Origin: Clostridia bacterium
GTDB taxonomy: Bacteria > Bacillota > Clostridia > Oscillospirales > Acutalibacteraceae
Assembly: GCA_900767015.1 (NCBI GenBank)
Contig: CAAFXQ010000034.1
Span: forward strand, 1 to 23,534
Length of the DNA: 23,534 bases
Direction of reading: 5' to 3'
Shown piece by piece: positions 1 through 7,113 of the stretch. The position numbers and the translations under genes were made by a program. The notes below the pieces were generated by a model. That model had not been told where the DNA came from and made no database searches. It saw only the letters and a list, made by a program, of their open reading frames with translations. Within the stretch, counting starts at the first letter, position 1. Every line of letters starts with the position of its first letter.

Positions 1-74
1 AATTCTTATCGGGTTCCTTTTCTTCTCGTTGTTTAATTTTCAAGGTTCAATTCCGCTGCCTCCTTCAAGACAGC
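1..74 (-). other. Putative rRNA operon leader running off the left edge
   Basis: On the minus strand, downstream of two tandem promoters, lies a leader containing GAACCTTGAAAATTAAAC (about 31-48). It resembles the conserved antitermination-type element that Firmicutes carry ahead of 16S and 23S rRNA genes. No rRNA itself is present. The assignment rests on the tandem promoters, this motif and the contig ending here, as draft contigs often do at rRNA repeats. Inference. Confidence 0.55.
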
Positions 75-80
75 TTACTG

Positions 81-109
81 AGTATATCACATCATTCCTA
101 CCTTGTCAA
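81..109 (-). promoter_or_regulatory. Sigma-A promoter P2 of the leftward (rRNA-like) unit
   Basis: Read on the minus strand, TTGACA (104-109) and TATACT (81-86) are separated by exactly 17 bp. The expected start is near 74. With P1 at 225-253 it forms the tandem P1/P2 layout typical of rRNA operons. Confidence 0.8.
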
Positions 110-224
110 TACCTTTTTTTAAACTTTTTTGAAGTTTTTTCGGGGCTCTTGACTCGGGCTCTTTCCGTGATATCTCTCTTTTCACAAACCAGCTCCGCTC
201 TCGCTTCGCTCGGTTGTGAACCGT

Positions 225-253
225 ATTCTATCACTTACTTTTTCCTTTGTCAA
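225..253 (-). promoter_or_regulatory. Sigma-A promoter P1 of the leftward (rRNA-like) unit
   Basis: On the minus strand, TTGACA (248-253) and TAGAAT (225-230) have a 17-bp spacer. The stretch just upstream (about 254-290) is A-rich on this strand, like an UP element that strengthens rRNA promoters. Confidence 0.78.
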
Positions 254-427
254 CATTTTTTCGACCTTTTTTTATCCCTTTTTCTCTTTCTGTACGCTTG
301 ACCGGGCGTTTTTGCGTAGCTTTATGTTGTATGGTACTATATGTTGTATACCGTTCTTGTTTTTGCTAACTGTCTCTATATTTAGATTACAACACGCTAT
401 TTTTCGTTCTATTTCTTTCTTCTAAGA

Positions 428-476
428 AATAACACCGCCGAAGTACCAGATCTTCAGCAGTGTTATTATATTTTTT
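428..476 (+). terminator. Intrinsic terminator / insulator hairpin
   Basis: AATAACAC (428-435) pairs with GTGTTATT (460-467). An imperfect inner stem continues the helix, and ATATTTTTT follows on the plus strand. No plus-strand gene precedes it in the window, so it probably insulates the Ig-like gene promoter from upstream transcription. The minus-strand side is also somewhat U-rich. Confidence 0.65.
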
Positions 477-508
477 CTGCTATACCTGTTTGCAATTCTA
501 TTTTGCTA

Positions 509-537
509 TTGACATTTCAAAATTACTATGGTATTGT
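509..537 (+). promoter_or_regulatory. Sigma-A promoter of the tandem Ig-like genes
   Basis: TTGACA (509-514), a 17-bp spacer and TATTGT (532-537) predict a start near 544 and a leader of about 168 nt before the ATG at 712. The leader holds an extra AAAGGAGG (642-649) with no usable start codon close behind it. Confidence 0.7.
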
Positions 538-711
538 AAGTTTGTACTTATTTTGTGACGCAAAATATCTTGCCTTTTATGTCGTTTGTCATTATCGTTG
601 ACATTATGTCTGCACGGATGAAACAATTAAATTCGTCGCCCAAAGGAGGTGTACTGAAGCTTTTTTGATCTGTTAACCGCAAACATTACAATACGAAAAG
701 GAGGACATTCT

Positions 712-1206
712 ATGTACAGACCGCACGGCATCAGTGCCATTTCCAAGCTCTTTGTCGGACTCATGATTTTCATTGCTGCTTTTATAACGGCAACACCGGG
801 TCATGTCATCATCGATAACGTTGCGCTTCAGGTTTCACCGCTTACTACGCAGTCAACTGAATTTGAATATTCAGTCACAAATAAAACGTCCTATGCAATT
901 CAGCATGAACCGGATATCGTGAAGCTTGAAAGACTCGACGGCGACACATGGAACGAAATAGAACTCAATCAGCACTATTTAAACAACATCTATATCATGC
1001 TGGCAAGACCGTTCCTTGGCGATTCGATTCTTCCCGGCGAAACCTTCACACATCATTTTCAGCTCTCTCTGTTATTCCCGGACGAAACAGCGCCCGCCGG
1101 AACATACAGACTTACGGTTGAATATAAAACACAAAAAATGTACTCGGTAAAGGGCATTTCCGCAGCCGCTCAGACCTCGTGTGAATTCACGGTTACTGAG
1201 GCATAA
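712..1206 (+). CDS. Membrane-anchored bacterial Ig-like domain protein (first of a tandem pair)
   Basis: This is a 164-residue protein. The ATG is fixed by AAAAGGAGGA ending about 7 nt upstream. Residues about 13-30 form one hydrophobic segment (anchor or uncleaved signal). The rest is a single beta-rich domain with the features of the bacterial Ig-like 14 type: a 'vtNkt-y-i' strand near 55-65, an 'LERLDGDTWNEIE' segment, an 'LPGET' turn near 107-111, an 'AGTYRLTVEYK' strand and a final 'CEFTVTEA'. Related proteins are predicted to be extracytoplasmic, and no biochemical role is known to me. The next gene starts 23 nt downstream and is a paralogue, and a third copy lies at 17777-18241. The family assignment is by pattern recognition only. 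Confidence 0.85.
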   Translation: MYRPHGISAISKLFVGLMIFIAAFITATPGHVIIDNVALQVSPLTTQSTEFEYSVTNKTSYAIQHEPDIVKLERLDGDTWNEIELNQHYLNNIYIMLARPFLGDSILPGETFTHHFQLSLLFPDETAPAGTYRLTVEYKTQKMYSVKGISAAAQTSCEFTVTEA

Positions 1207-1229
1207 ATCCAATAAAGGGAGAGTTTCAT

Positions 1230-1721
1230 ATGACAGCTTACAGACCCGACACCTTCATCGCAAAAATCAAGGCAATCTTCGGACTTATGGTTGTTCTTGC
1301 CTGCTCGGTCTGGTATATGCTTCCCGGGTTCGAAGCCAAAATTGACGATGTCAATTTTGAAATTGCAAGTCAGGTAACAACCGAAGCAAAAAAGATTGAA
1401 TTCAATATCACCAACCATACAAATTGTCCGATTGACTGGTGCATCGGCGTTGAAAAGGTCGAAAAAGAGGTTGACGGCAAATGGGAGGAATTCACTTTCA
1501 GCGAATGGCTGAATGTTTATCCCGCCATGTATAAGACTTTGGCCGGCCACGTTTTGCCCGGAGAAACGCAAAAATGCGACTGGTCAACAAAAGGCTTCAT
1601 TTCCGACAACGAAACCGCCGACGCCGGAAATTACCGCATCACGTTCAAGTACAGCAACACTTTCAGCGGCGAACAGAAGACCGCTTATTCCGTATGTGAA
1701 TTCACAGTTGTGGAAGCGTAA
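1230..1721 (+). CDS. Membrane-anchored bacterial Ig-like domain protein (second of a tandem pair)
   Basis: This is a 163-residue paralogue of the preceding gene with the same plan: short cytoplasmic N-terminus, hydrophobic segment at about 15-33, then one Ig-like domain. Shared landmarks are an 'FNITNHTNCPIDW' strand, 'EKEVDGKWEEF', 'LPGET', 'DAGNYRITFKY' and a terminal 'CEFTVVEA'. The start ATG follows AAAGGGAGAG at good spacing. A VLAC sequence in the hydrophobic segment could be a poor lipobox, but -2 Leu is atypical, so I do not call it a lipoprotein. It is probably cotranscribed with the upstream gene and ends at the terminator at 1738-1780. Function unknown. Confidence 0.85.
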   Translation: MTAYRPDTFIAKIKAIFGLMVVLACSVWYMLPGFEAKIDDVNFEIASQVTTEAKKIEFNITNHTNCPIDWCIGVEKVEKEVDGKWEEFTFSEWLNVYPAMYKTLAGHVLPGETQKCDWSTKGFISDNETADAGNYRITFKYSNTFSGEQKTAYSVCEFTVVEA

Positions 1722-1737
1722 GGATCAAAATCGTACT

Positions 1738-1780
1738 ACTGCCGCAGTCAGCATTTGTGCCGGCTGCGGCAGTTTCTTTG
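1738..1780 (+). terminator. Intrinsic terminator of the Ig-like pair
   Basis: A perfect 10-bp stem, ACTGCCGCAG (1738-1747) with CTGCGGCAGT (1764-1773), is followed by TTCTTTG. It lies 17 nt after the stop codon of the second Ig-like gene. Confidence 0.8.
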
Positions 1781-1792
1781 CAGTCCGAAGCC

Positions 1793-1830
1793 GAAAAAGT
1801 TCACCCGACCGCCGTACTGACAGTCGGGTG
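1793..1830 (-). terminator. Intrinsic terminator of the nucleoside transporter operon
   Basis: On the minus strand, CACCCGAC (1823-1830) and GTCGGGTG (1802-1809) form a perfect 8-bp stem followed by AACTTTTTCGG. It would end the leftward nup operon and leaves the two GC-rich repeats inside the 3' untranslated region of that mRNA. Confidence 0.7.
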
Positions 1831-1888
1831 TAGTTCGTTTCAGTTGTTCTAAGCCGAATATGAAGTCGATTTCAAGTAAAAAAACTAT

Positions 1889-1960
1889 CCTGCTTCCGGC
1901 ACGGGCTGTCGGGTTAAAATATACCGCTGACTACCCCGGGATTGGAGTCGCCATGCGACC
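1889..1960 (-). repeat. GC-rich structured repeat, copy A
   Basis: This 72-nt unit is repeated at 1982-2054 with about 80% identity. It can fold into a long imperfect hairpin (GGCACGGGCTGTC with GACTACCCCGG) capped by a small GGT/ACC stem, plus a short GTCGC-CAT-GCGAC hairpin at 1946-1958. It lies in the 3' untranslated region of the leftward transporter operon. The strand is assigned only from that context. Confidence 0.7.
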
Positions 1961-1981
1961 GGCTGAGGCAAAAGTTAGCGC

Positions 1982-2054
1982 CCTGCTCCCGGCTCGGGCT
2001 GTCGGGTAAAGACATACCGCTGACAACCCCGGCCATTGGAGTCGCCATGCGACC
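1982..2054 (-). repeat. GC-rich structured repeat, copy B
   Basis: This is the second copy of the preceding unit, at a period of about 93 nt, ending on the first base of the permease stop codon (2054). The GGAGTCGCCATGCGACC end is identical in both copies. The long stem is kept (GGCTCGGGCTGTC with GACAACCCCGGCC), and the differences fall mostly in loops and bulges. This suggests selection on RNA structure or a repeated mobile unit. Confidence 0.7.
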
Positions 2055-3001
2055 TAGCGTTCTTCGCGGAAGTACGGTAAGCCGAGACTTTGCGGCGGCT
2101 GGTTTTCTTTCTTGTTGCGTATGCTCGTAAAGATAAGAACAATAATCGTTACGACGTACGGGAGCATTTTGAAAAGCTCTTTGCCGGCAAAGCTGACGCC
2201 GGTGATATAGCTGCTTGCGATATACAGCGCACCGAATACGATGGAGCCGAAAATCGCAATATTCGGCTTCCAGACGGTGAAGATAACAAGAGCAATGGCA
2301 AGCCAGCCGATAGCATCAATGCAGTATTCCCAGTTGCCGTTGAGGTAGTCCATGATGAACGAAAGTCCGCCAAGTCCCGCAATCGCACAGCCGATACACG
2401 TTGAAGCATAGCGGTAACGGGAAACGTTGATGCCGGCGGCGTCCGCCGTTGCCGGATTTTCACCGACGGCTCTGAGGTTGAGTCCGACTCTTGTTTTTGA
2501 AAGCACATAGGACGTGACAAGTGCGATAACGATGGCAAGATAAATCAAAATTCCGTGTGATAAAAACAGTTTTCCGAACCAGCCGAGATTGTCCGCAAAG
2601 GGAAGAGACATCGTAAAATAACGGCTTCCCTTGCTGTATATGGCGCCCGTTTCGGCAATCATGTAATCGGAGACACCGATGCCGAAGGTCGTAAGCGCAA
2701 GACCGGTAACGTTTTGATTCGCACGAAGCGTAACGGTAAGGAAGCTGAAGATAAGCCCCATAACTGCGCCGCCGAGGAGCGTCGCAAGAACCGGGAGAAG
2801 AATGGCAAGAAATGCGTTTGCGTTCGACTTTGCGTGGCTGAGATAGATATACTCCATAAAGCAGCCGCAGGAGGCGCCGACACACATAACGCCCGGGATT
2901 CCGAGGTTAAGGTGTCCCGATTTTTCGGTTATCGTCTCACCTGTTGAGCCGAAAAGAAACGCCATGCCGAGTCTTATTGAACTGATAAGAAAGGTCAGCA
3001 T
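2054..3001 (-). CDS. nupQ: Nucleoside/simple-sugar ABC transporter permease (NupQ/YufQ type)
   Basis: This 315-residue polytopic protein is of the BPD_transp_2 permease family. The N-terminal 'GETITEKSGHLNLGIPGVMCVGA' block is the signature of the second permease in BMP-dependent nucleoside importers. A 'GENPATADAAGI' cytoplasmic loop (about residues 180-190), where permeases contact the ATPase, is also present. The ATG overlaps the stop of the upstream permease by one base (TGATG), so translation is probably coupled. Length is normal for the family. The substrate is inferred to be a purine nucleoside from the BMP protein and xpt next to it. The symbol is by family analogy with Bacillus nupNOPQ. 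Confidence 0.88.
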   Translation of the reverse strand: MLTFLISSIRLGMAFLFGSTGETITEKSGHLNLGIPGVMCVGASCGCFMEYIYLSHAKSNANAFLAILLPVLATLLGGAVMGLIFSFLTVTLRANQNVTGLALTTFGIGVSDYMIAETGAIYSKGSRYFTMSLPFADNLGWFGKLFLSHGILIYLAIVIALVTSYVLSKTRVGLNLRAVGENPATADAAGINVSRYRYASTCIGCAIAGLGGLSFIMDYLNGNWEYCIDAIGWLAIALVIFTVWKPNIAIFGSIVFGALYIASSYITGVSFAGKELFKMLPYVVTIIVLIFTSIRNKKENQPPQSLGLPYFREER

Positions 3002-4074
3002 CAGTCATTCTCCTTTCTTTTTCCTGAACCGAGGATTTTATATTGCAGAAAGAATTCACAGCCGATAATAAAGAAAAGGATAATTCCCGTAACAATGTCC
3101 GAAATGGCGTCCGGCAAACGGAAGTCGGTCGAAACCTGACCGGCGCCCTTTTCAAAGAAAACGATAAGCGCAGAGGTGAAAATCATGACGACGGGATTAA
3201 ACTTTGCAAGCCATGAAACCATGATAGCTGTGAAGCCTCTGCCGCCGACGGTCGAGGTGTTGATTGTATGGTTCGTTCCGCCGACAAGAAGAAGTCCGGC
3301 GATACCGCAAAGCGCACCCGATACGATGAGCGTTCTGATGATAACCTTGCGGACGTTGATGCCGATATATTTGGCGGTGTTTTCGCTTTCGCCGACAACG
3401 GATATTTCATAGCCGTGCTTCGTCTTTTTCAGATAGATATATACAACCGCCGTCAGTACGGCAACGACGATGATATTTAAAAGATACGGCTGATTGAAAA
3501 TGACCGGCAGACCGAAATCGGGCATCGGAGCGAGCGTACCCGAACCGCTTTTTACAAAGTACTTGAGGAAAAACGCAACGAGCTGCATGGCAACATAGTT
3601 CATCATGAGTGTGAAAAGCGTTTCGTTCGTGTTCCACATGGCTTTAAAGAAAGCGGGAATCACAGCCCAGATGATACCGGCCGCAATCGAAGCGACTATC
3701 ATGACGAGTATCAGCACAGGGTACGGCAGACTGTTTCCGAGGAACATCATCACGCAGACAGTCGCAAGGCCGCCGATGAGCACCTGACCCTCGGCGCCGA
3801 TGTTCCAGAACTTCATTTTAAACGCCGGCGTTATCGCAAGAGCGACACAAAGCAGTATCGCCGTATTTTGTAAAAAGTTCCATATACGAAGATTTGTGCC
3901 GAAAGCGCCCTTGAACATGGAAGCGTAAATTTCAATCGGATTCTTCTTCGTCAGAAGCATGATAACAACGGCACAGACGATAAGAGAGGCAAGCACCGAA
4001 ATGACACGGACAAGCAGGTTGTAATACCACGCCATCGGTTCCCGTTTTACGATATGAAAATTTGATTTTTTCAA
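3001..4074 (-). CDS. nupP: Nucleoside/simple-sugar ABC transporter permease (NupP/YufP type)
   Basis: This is a 357-residue permease of the same superfamily as its downstream partner. Many hydrophobic segments begin at about residue 18, and there is an 'FWNIGAEGQVLIGGLA' block near 88-105. A 'GESENTAKYIGINV' ATPase-contact loop lies near residue 230, and 'GGRGFTAIMVSWLAKFNP' sits towards the C-terminus. These features are standard for the first permease of BMP-dependent importers. The start is a TTG that overlaps the stop of the ATPase gene (TTGA) and follows AGGAGG by 9 nt. It should heterodimerise with NupQ in the cytoplasmic membrane. Confidence 0.88.
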   Translation of the reverse strand: MKKSNFHIVKREPMAWYYNLLVRVISVLASLIVCAVVIMLLTKKNPIEIYASMFKGAFGTNLRIWNFLQNTAILLCVALAITPAFKMKFWNIGAEGQVLIGGLATVCVMMFLGNSLPYPVLILVMIVASIAAGIIWAVIPAFFKAMWNTNETLFTLMMNYVAMQLVAFFLKYFVKSGSGTLAPMPDFGLPVIFNQPYLLNIIVVAVLTAVVYIYLKKTKHGYEISVVGESENTAKYIGINVRKVIIRTLIVSGALCGIAGLLLVGGTNHTINTSTVGGRGFTAIMVSWLAKFNPVVMIFTSALIVFFEKGAGQVSTDFRLPDAISDIVTGIILFFIIGCEFFLQYKILGSGKRKEND

Positions 4075-5618
4075 TTTTGCGTTCCTCCTTCGTCAGCATG
4101 CTTGTTCTTTGTCATGAGAAGACCGATTTCTTCCTTTGTTACCGTTCTTGCGTCAACAATCCCCGTGACACTGCCCGAGCCGATGACAAGAATCCGGTCG
4201 CAAAGCTCGATCAGAACGTCCAAGTCCTCACCGACAAAGATTACGGCGACGCCCTTTTCCTTTTGCTTGTTCAAAAGATTATAAATCGTGTACGATGCGC
4301 CGATATCCAGGCCTCTTACCGGATATGCCGCCATCAGCACCGTCGGAGCCGCCGCAATTTCCCGTCCGACAAGTACCTTTTGAATGTTGCCGCCGGAAAG
4401 TCGGCGGACGGGTGTTTTGGCGTTCGGCGTTACGACCTCAAGGTCATTGATGATTTTTTCCGCCAAGTCCTTCGGCGCTTTTCTCTCAAGGAACATCGAC
4501 TTGCCCTTACGGTAGGAACGAAGCATCATGTTGTCGATGATATCCATGTTGCCGACAAGTCCCATGCCGAGTCTGTCCTCAGGGACGAACGAAAGACGGA
4601 CGCCGAGCTCTCGTATCTGCATCGGTGTTTTGTCCCGCAGATTTTCTGTCCTGCCCGATTTCGGGTCGTTATATTCAATTGCGCCCTTGTCCACCTTCTG
4701 TAAACCGGCGATGGATTCAAGAAGCTCTCTTTGTCCCGAACCGGCAATTCCGGCGATGCCCAGAATCTCACCCGAATAAGCGGTAAAGGAAACGTCGTCC
4801 AATATCTTGACGCCCTCACGGTCAATACAGCTCAGATCCTTGACAACAAGACGCTCCTCGCAGTTTTGCGGCTCGCTTCTGTCGATATTCAGGCTGACCT
4901 TTTTTCCGACCATCATTTCGGTAAGCTCGGCTTCGTTCGTCTTCGCCGTTTCGACCGTTCCGATGTATTCACCCTTTCTTAAAACGGCAACCTTGTCCGA
5001 AAGCGAAAGTACCTCGTGCAGCTTATGGGTGATGATGATAATCGCCTTGTTGTCGTCTCTCATCTTTCTTAAGACGGCGAAAAGCTTCTGCGTTTCCTGC
5101 GGCGTCAGAACCGCCGTCGGCTCGTCAAGAATCAGAATGTCTGCACCCCGGTAAAGCACCTTGATAATTTCAACGGTCTGCTTTTCGGAAACGGACATTT
5201 CGTGAATCATCTTGTCAGGGTCGATATCAAAGCCGTATTTGTCGCTGATTTCCTTGACCTTTTTCGCCGCCGCTTTCAGATTGAAGCGGCTTTTTTCGTG
5301 CAGTCCGAGAATGATATTCTCCGTTGCCGAAAAAACGTCAACAAGCTTGAAGTGCTGATGAATCATGCCAATTTTATACTGAAAAGCGTCCTTCGGAGAA
5401 TGAATGACAACTTCTTTTCCGTCAACAAAAATCTGACCCTCATCAGGGAAATAAATACCGGCAATCATATTCATCAGCGTTGTTTTGCCGCTTCCGTTTT
5501 CACCGAGAATCGACAGAATTTCCCCTCGGTTGACTGTCAGATTGACGTTCTTATTTGCGTAATTATTTCCAAACGATTTCGAAATGTTTTTTAGTTCAAT
5601 TGCGGGAGTTTTTTCCAA
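4071..5618 (-). CDS. nupO: Nucleoside/simple-sugar ABC transporter ATPase, two nucleotide-binding domains (NupO/YufO type)
   Basis: This 515-residue protein has two tandem ABC domains. The first has Walker A GENGSGKT (residues 39-46), a degenerate signature 'SVSEKQ' and Walker B 'ILILDEPTAVL' followed by the switch His ('ITHKL'). The second has an altered Walker A ('GIAGSGQRE'), a good signature 'LSGGNIQK' and 'AAYPVRGLDIGA' in place of canonical Walker B. This asymmetry is usual for sugar/nucleoside importer ATPases of the RbsA/MglA/NupO group, so the second site is probably non-hydrolytic. The start is TTG after AAGGAGG. A terminator and two LacI-type operators separate it from the upstream lipoprotein gene, so it can be controlled apart from xpt-bmp. 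Confidence 0.9.
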   Translation of the reverse strand: MEKTPAIELKNISKSFGNNYANKNVNLTVNRGEILSILGENGSGKTTLMNMIAGIYFPDEGQIFVDGKEVVIHSPKDAFQYKIGMIHQHFKLVDVFSATENIILGLHEKSRFNLKAAAKKVKEISDKYGFDIDPDKMIHEMSVSEKQTVEIIKVLYRGADILILDEPTAVLTPQETQKLFAVLRKMRDDNKAIIIITHKLHEVLSLSDKVAVLRKGEYIGTVETAKTNEAELTEMMVGKKVSLNIDRSEPQNCEERLVVKDLSCIDREGVKILDDVSFTAYSGEILGIAGIAGSGQRELLESIAGLQKVDKGAIEYNDPKSGRTENLRDKTPMQIRELGVRLSFVPEDRLGMGLVGNMDIIDNMMLRSYRKGKSMFLERKAPKDLAEKIINDLEVVTPNAKTPVRRLSGGNIQKVLVGREIAAAPTVLMAAYPVRGLDIGASYTIYNLLNKQKEKGVAVIFVGEDLDVLIELCDRILVIGSGSVTGIVDARTVTKEEIGLLMTKNKHADEGGTQN

Positions 5619-5658
5619 TTCTTTTTCCTCCTTCTCTCTTAAAGCAAAAATAATTTCG

Positions 5659-5672
5659 TTTAAGCGCTTAAA
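5659..5672. promoter_or_regulatory. LacI-family operator-like palindrome, site 1
   Basis: TTTAAGCGCTTAAA is a perfect 14-bp palindrome with a central CG flanked by AA/TT, the form bound by LacI/CcpA-family repressors. It differs from the CcpA cre consensus at two positions. It lies 41 bp upstream of the ATPase gene start. Confidence 0.6.
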
Positions 5673-5695
5673 AAGTCATATTGACAATATCATTT

Positions 5696-5709
5696 TTTAA
5701 ACGCTTAAA
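5696..5709. promoter_or_regulatory. LacI-family operator-like palindrome, site 2
   Basis: TTTAAACGCTTAAA differs from site 1 by one base and lies 37 bp away centre to centre. Between the two sites is an ATTGACAAT sequence that could act as a -35 box in either orientation. No clear -10 is visible, so the promoter itself is not called. Site 2 partly overlaps the U-tract of the upstream terminator. Confidence 0.58.
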
Positions 5710-5746
5710 AAAGAGAGTAAGCAGACGGGGGTTCAATCCCGTCTGC
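5707..5746 (-). terminator. Intrinsic terminator after the BMP lipoprotein gene
   Basis: Read on the minus strand, GCAGACGGG (5738-5746) pairs with CCCGTCTGC (5721-5729) in a perfect 9-bp stem, followed by a U-rich tract ending in six Ts. It lies 20 nt after the lipoprotein stop codon. It likely gives more lipoprotein mRNA than transporter mRNA, a common setting for binding proteins. Confidence 0.82.
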
Positions 5747-5765
5747 CTATTAAAATTTAACTGAA

Positions 5766-7064
5766 TCAGAACTTTTCGTTGAGAAGAGTGATTCCGTCGA
5801 TTCTCAGGTCAAAGCAGGGAGCCGAACGCTTTTCGGATTCATGGAAGTAACCGTCAGCGATAACTTCGGTGTCGGGTGTGAACTTATCATCGGTGTCAAC
5901 GTCAGCCATGTAAGAATCAACAGCCTTGCCGTCCTTGGTGAAGTTCTTGGTATCGAATACCTTCAAAGAACCGTCTTCGATAGAAGCAACAACCTTCTTG
6001 AGCTCGTCAACAGTACCCTTTGCAGCAACGTCCTGATTGATTCCGGTAAGAACAACAGAACCCTCTGCGATACCGCCGCACCAGTCAGTATCGATCTTCT
6101 CGCCCTTAGCGTAGCAGCCGATGATGTAGTTGTAGTAAGGAGCCCAGTTGATAGCAGAAGAAACGATGAAGGTTTCCGGGCAAGCATCATAAGTGCTGCC
6201 GTTGTAGGAAACGTTCGGGATACCTGCAGCTTCACAAGCACCGGGAGCGCCCATGGAGTCTGCGTGCTGGCTGATGAGCTTGCAGCCTCTTGCAATAAGA
6301 GCTTCTGCTGCGTTCTTTTCTTCTGTTGCGTCATACCAGGAACCGGTGAACTGAACGTCCATGGTTACGGTCGGGCAAACGCTCTTTGCACCAAGATAGA
6401 AAGAGGTGTAGCCTGAAATAACTTCAGCATAGGTGTAAGCGCCTACATAACCCATCTTTGCTTCTTCAGCGGTGAACTTGCCGGCTTCGATCATTTCGTT
6501 GAGCTTGAGACCTGCGGCAACGCCGGCAAGGTAACGGCCCTCGTAAATGGAAGCGAAAGCGTTGTGGAAGTTGTCAAGACCAGAAGTATGAGCCTGCGTA
6601 CCGGTTGCGTGGCAGAACTGAACCTCGGGGAATTCCTTGGCGGCCTTGATCATGAAAGATTCGTGACCGAAAGAGTCGGCAAATACGATTTTGCAGCCCT
6701 GGTCAACAAGATCCTTAGCGGCAACATAGCACTCGTCGGTTTCGGGAATGTTGGTCTTCACGATAACCTGCTCGTCGGAAAGCTTGAGAGCTTCCTTGAT
6801 CTTGTCAACTGCGTTGAGGAAGTTCAGGTCATAGGTTGACTTCTCGTCATGAAGGCAGATGAAGCCAATCTTGAAGTCTGCGGGAACTTCGTAATCAACC
6901 TTGAGTTCAACGTCAGCGATGGGCGAAGCGCTCATGCCGGTTTCGGCAGCTTCTGCTGCTGTGGTGTCTCCTGCTGCGGTTGTTTCCTTGTCGCCGTTAC
7001 CGCCGCAAGCTGCGAGGGAAAGGCAGAGAACTGCTGCAAGCAGGATAGCAAGAAATTTTTTCAT
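5766..7064 (-). CDS. BMP-family substrate-binding lipoprotein of a nucleoside ABC importer
   Basis: This is a 432-residue protein with a lipoprotein signal peptide: MKK start, hydrophobic core and lipobox LAAC with Cys20. A Thr/Ala/Glu-rich linker runs to about residue 45, and the basic membrane protein (BMP/Med) fold follows. Recognisable parts are 'KIGFICLHDEKSTYDLNFLNAV' near 65-86, a 'GCKIVFADSFGHESFM' strand, 'EGRYLAGVAAGL', and 'GMSAS' style early residues. BMP proteins of this group bind purine nucleosides and deliver them to NupOPQ-type membrane complexes. GGAGGAAAAAAGC precedes the ATG. It lies 49 nt behind xpt and is probably transcribed with it. It is anchored on the outer face of the cytoplasmic membrane. 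Confidence 0.92.
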   Translation of the reverse strand: MKKFLAILLAAVLCLSLAACGGNGDKETTAAGDTTAAEAAETGMSASPIADVELKVDYEVPADFKIGFICLHDEKSTYDLNFLNAVDKIKEALKLSDEQVIVKTNIPETDECYVAAKDLVDQGCKIVFADSFGHESFMIKAAKEFPEVQFCHATGTQAHTSGLDNFHNAFASIYEGRYLAGVAAGLKLNEMIEAGKFTAEEAKMGYVGAYTYAEVISGYTSFYLGAKSVCPTVTMDVQFTGSWYDATEEKNAAEALIARGCKLISQHADSMGAPGACEAAGIPNVSYNGSTYDACPETFIVSSAINWAPYYNYIIGCYAKGEKIDTDWCGGIAEGSVVLTGINQDVAAKGTVDELKKVVASIEDGSLKVFDTKNFTKDGKAVDSYMADVDTDDKFTPDTEVIADGYFHESEKRSAPCFDLRIDGITLLNEKF

Positions 7065-7113
7065 GCTTTTTTCCTCCGTTTGATAAAATTTTTATAAAAC
7101 CCTTTGCGGGTAT

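Noticed and set aside
139..174. Plus-strand TTGACT...TATCTC promoter-like pair
   Set aside because: It has a 16-bp spacer, a poor -10 and no plus-strand gene behind it, and it lies between the two good minus-strand promoters.
606..668. 20-codon ORF (MSARMKQLNSSPKGG...) and an extra AAAGGAGG in the leader of the Ig-like genes
   Set aside because: The ORF has no ribosome site, and the AAAGGAGG has no start codon within range. Probably chance or a standby site.
1170..1571. Long antisense and alternative-frame ORFs over real genes (for example 1170-1571 minus, 11067-11582 plus, 22353-23078 plus)
   Set aside because: They lie within strongly supported genes, lack ribosome sites and have shadow-frame composition with no recognisable domain.
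5721..5746. tRNA T-arm-like sequence (GGGTTCAATCCC within a 9-bp stem)
   Set aside because: No acceptor, D or anticodon arms surround it. The perfect stem with a U-tract after the lipoprotein gene is a terminator.
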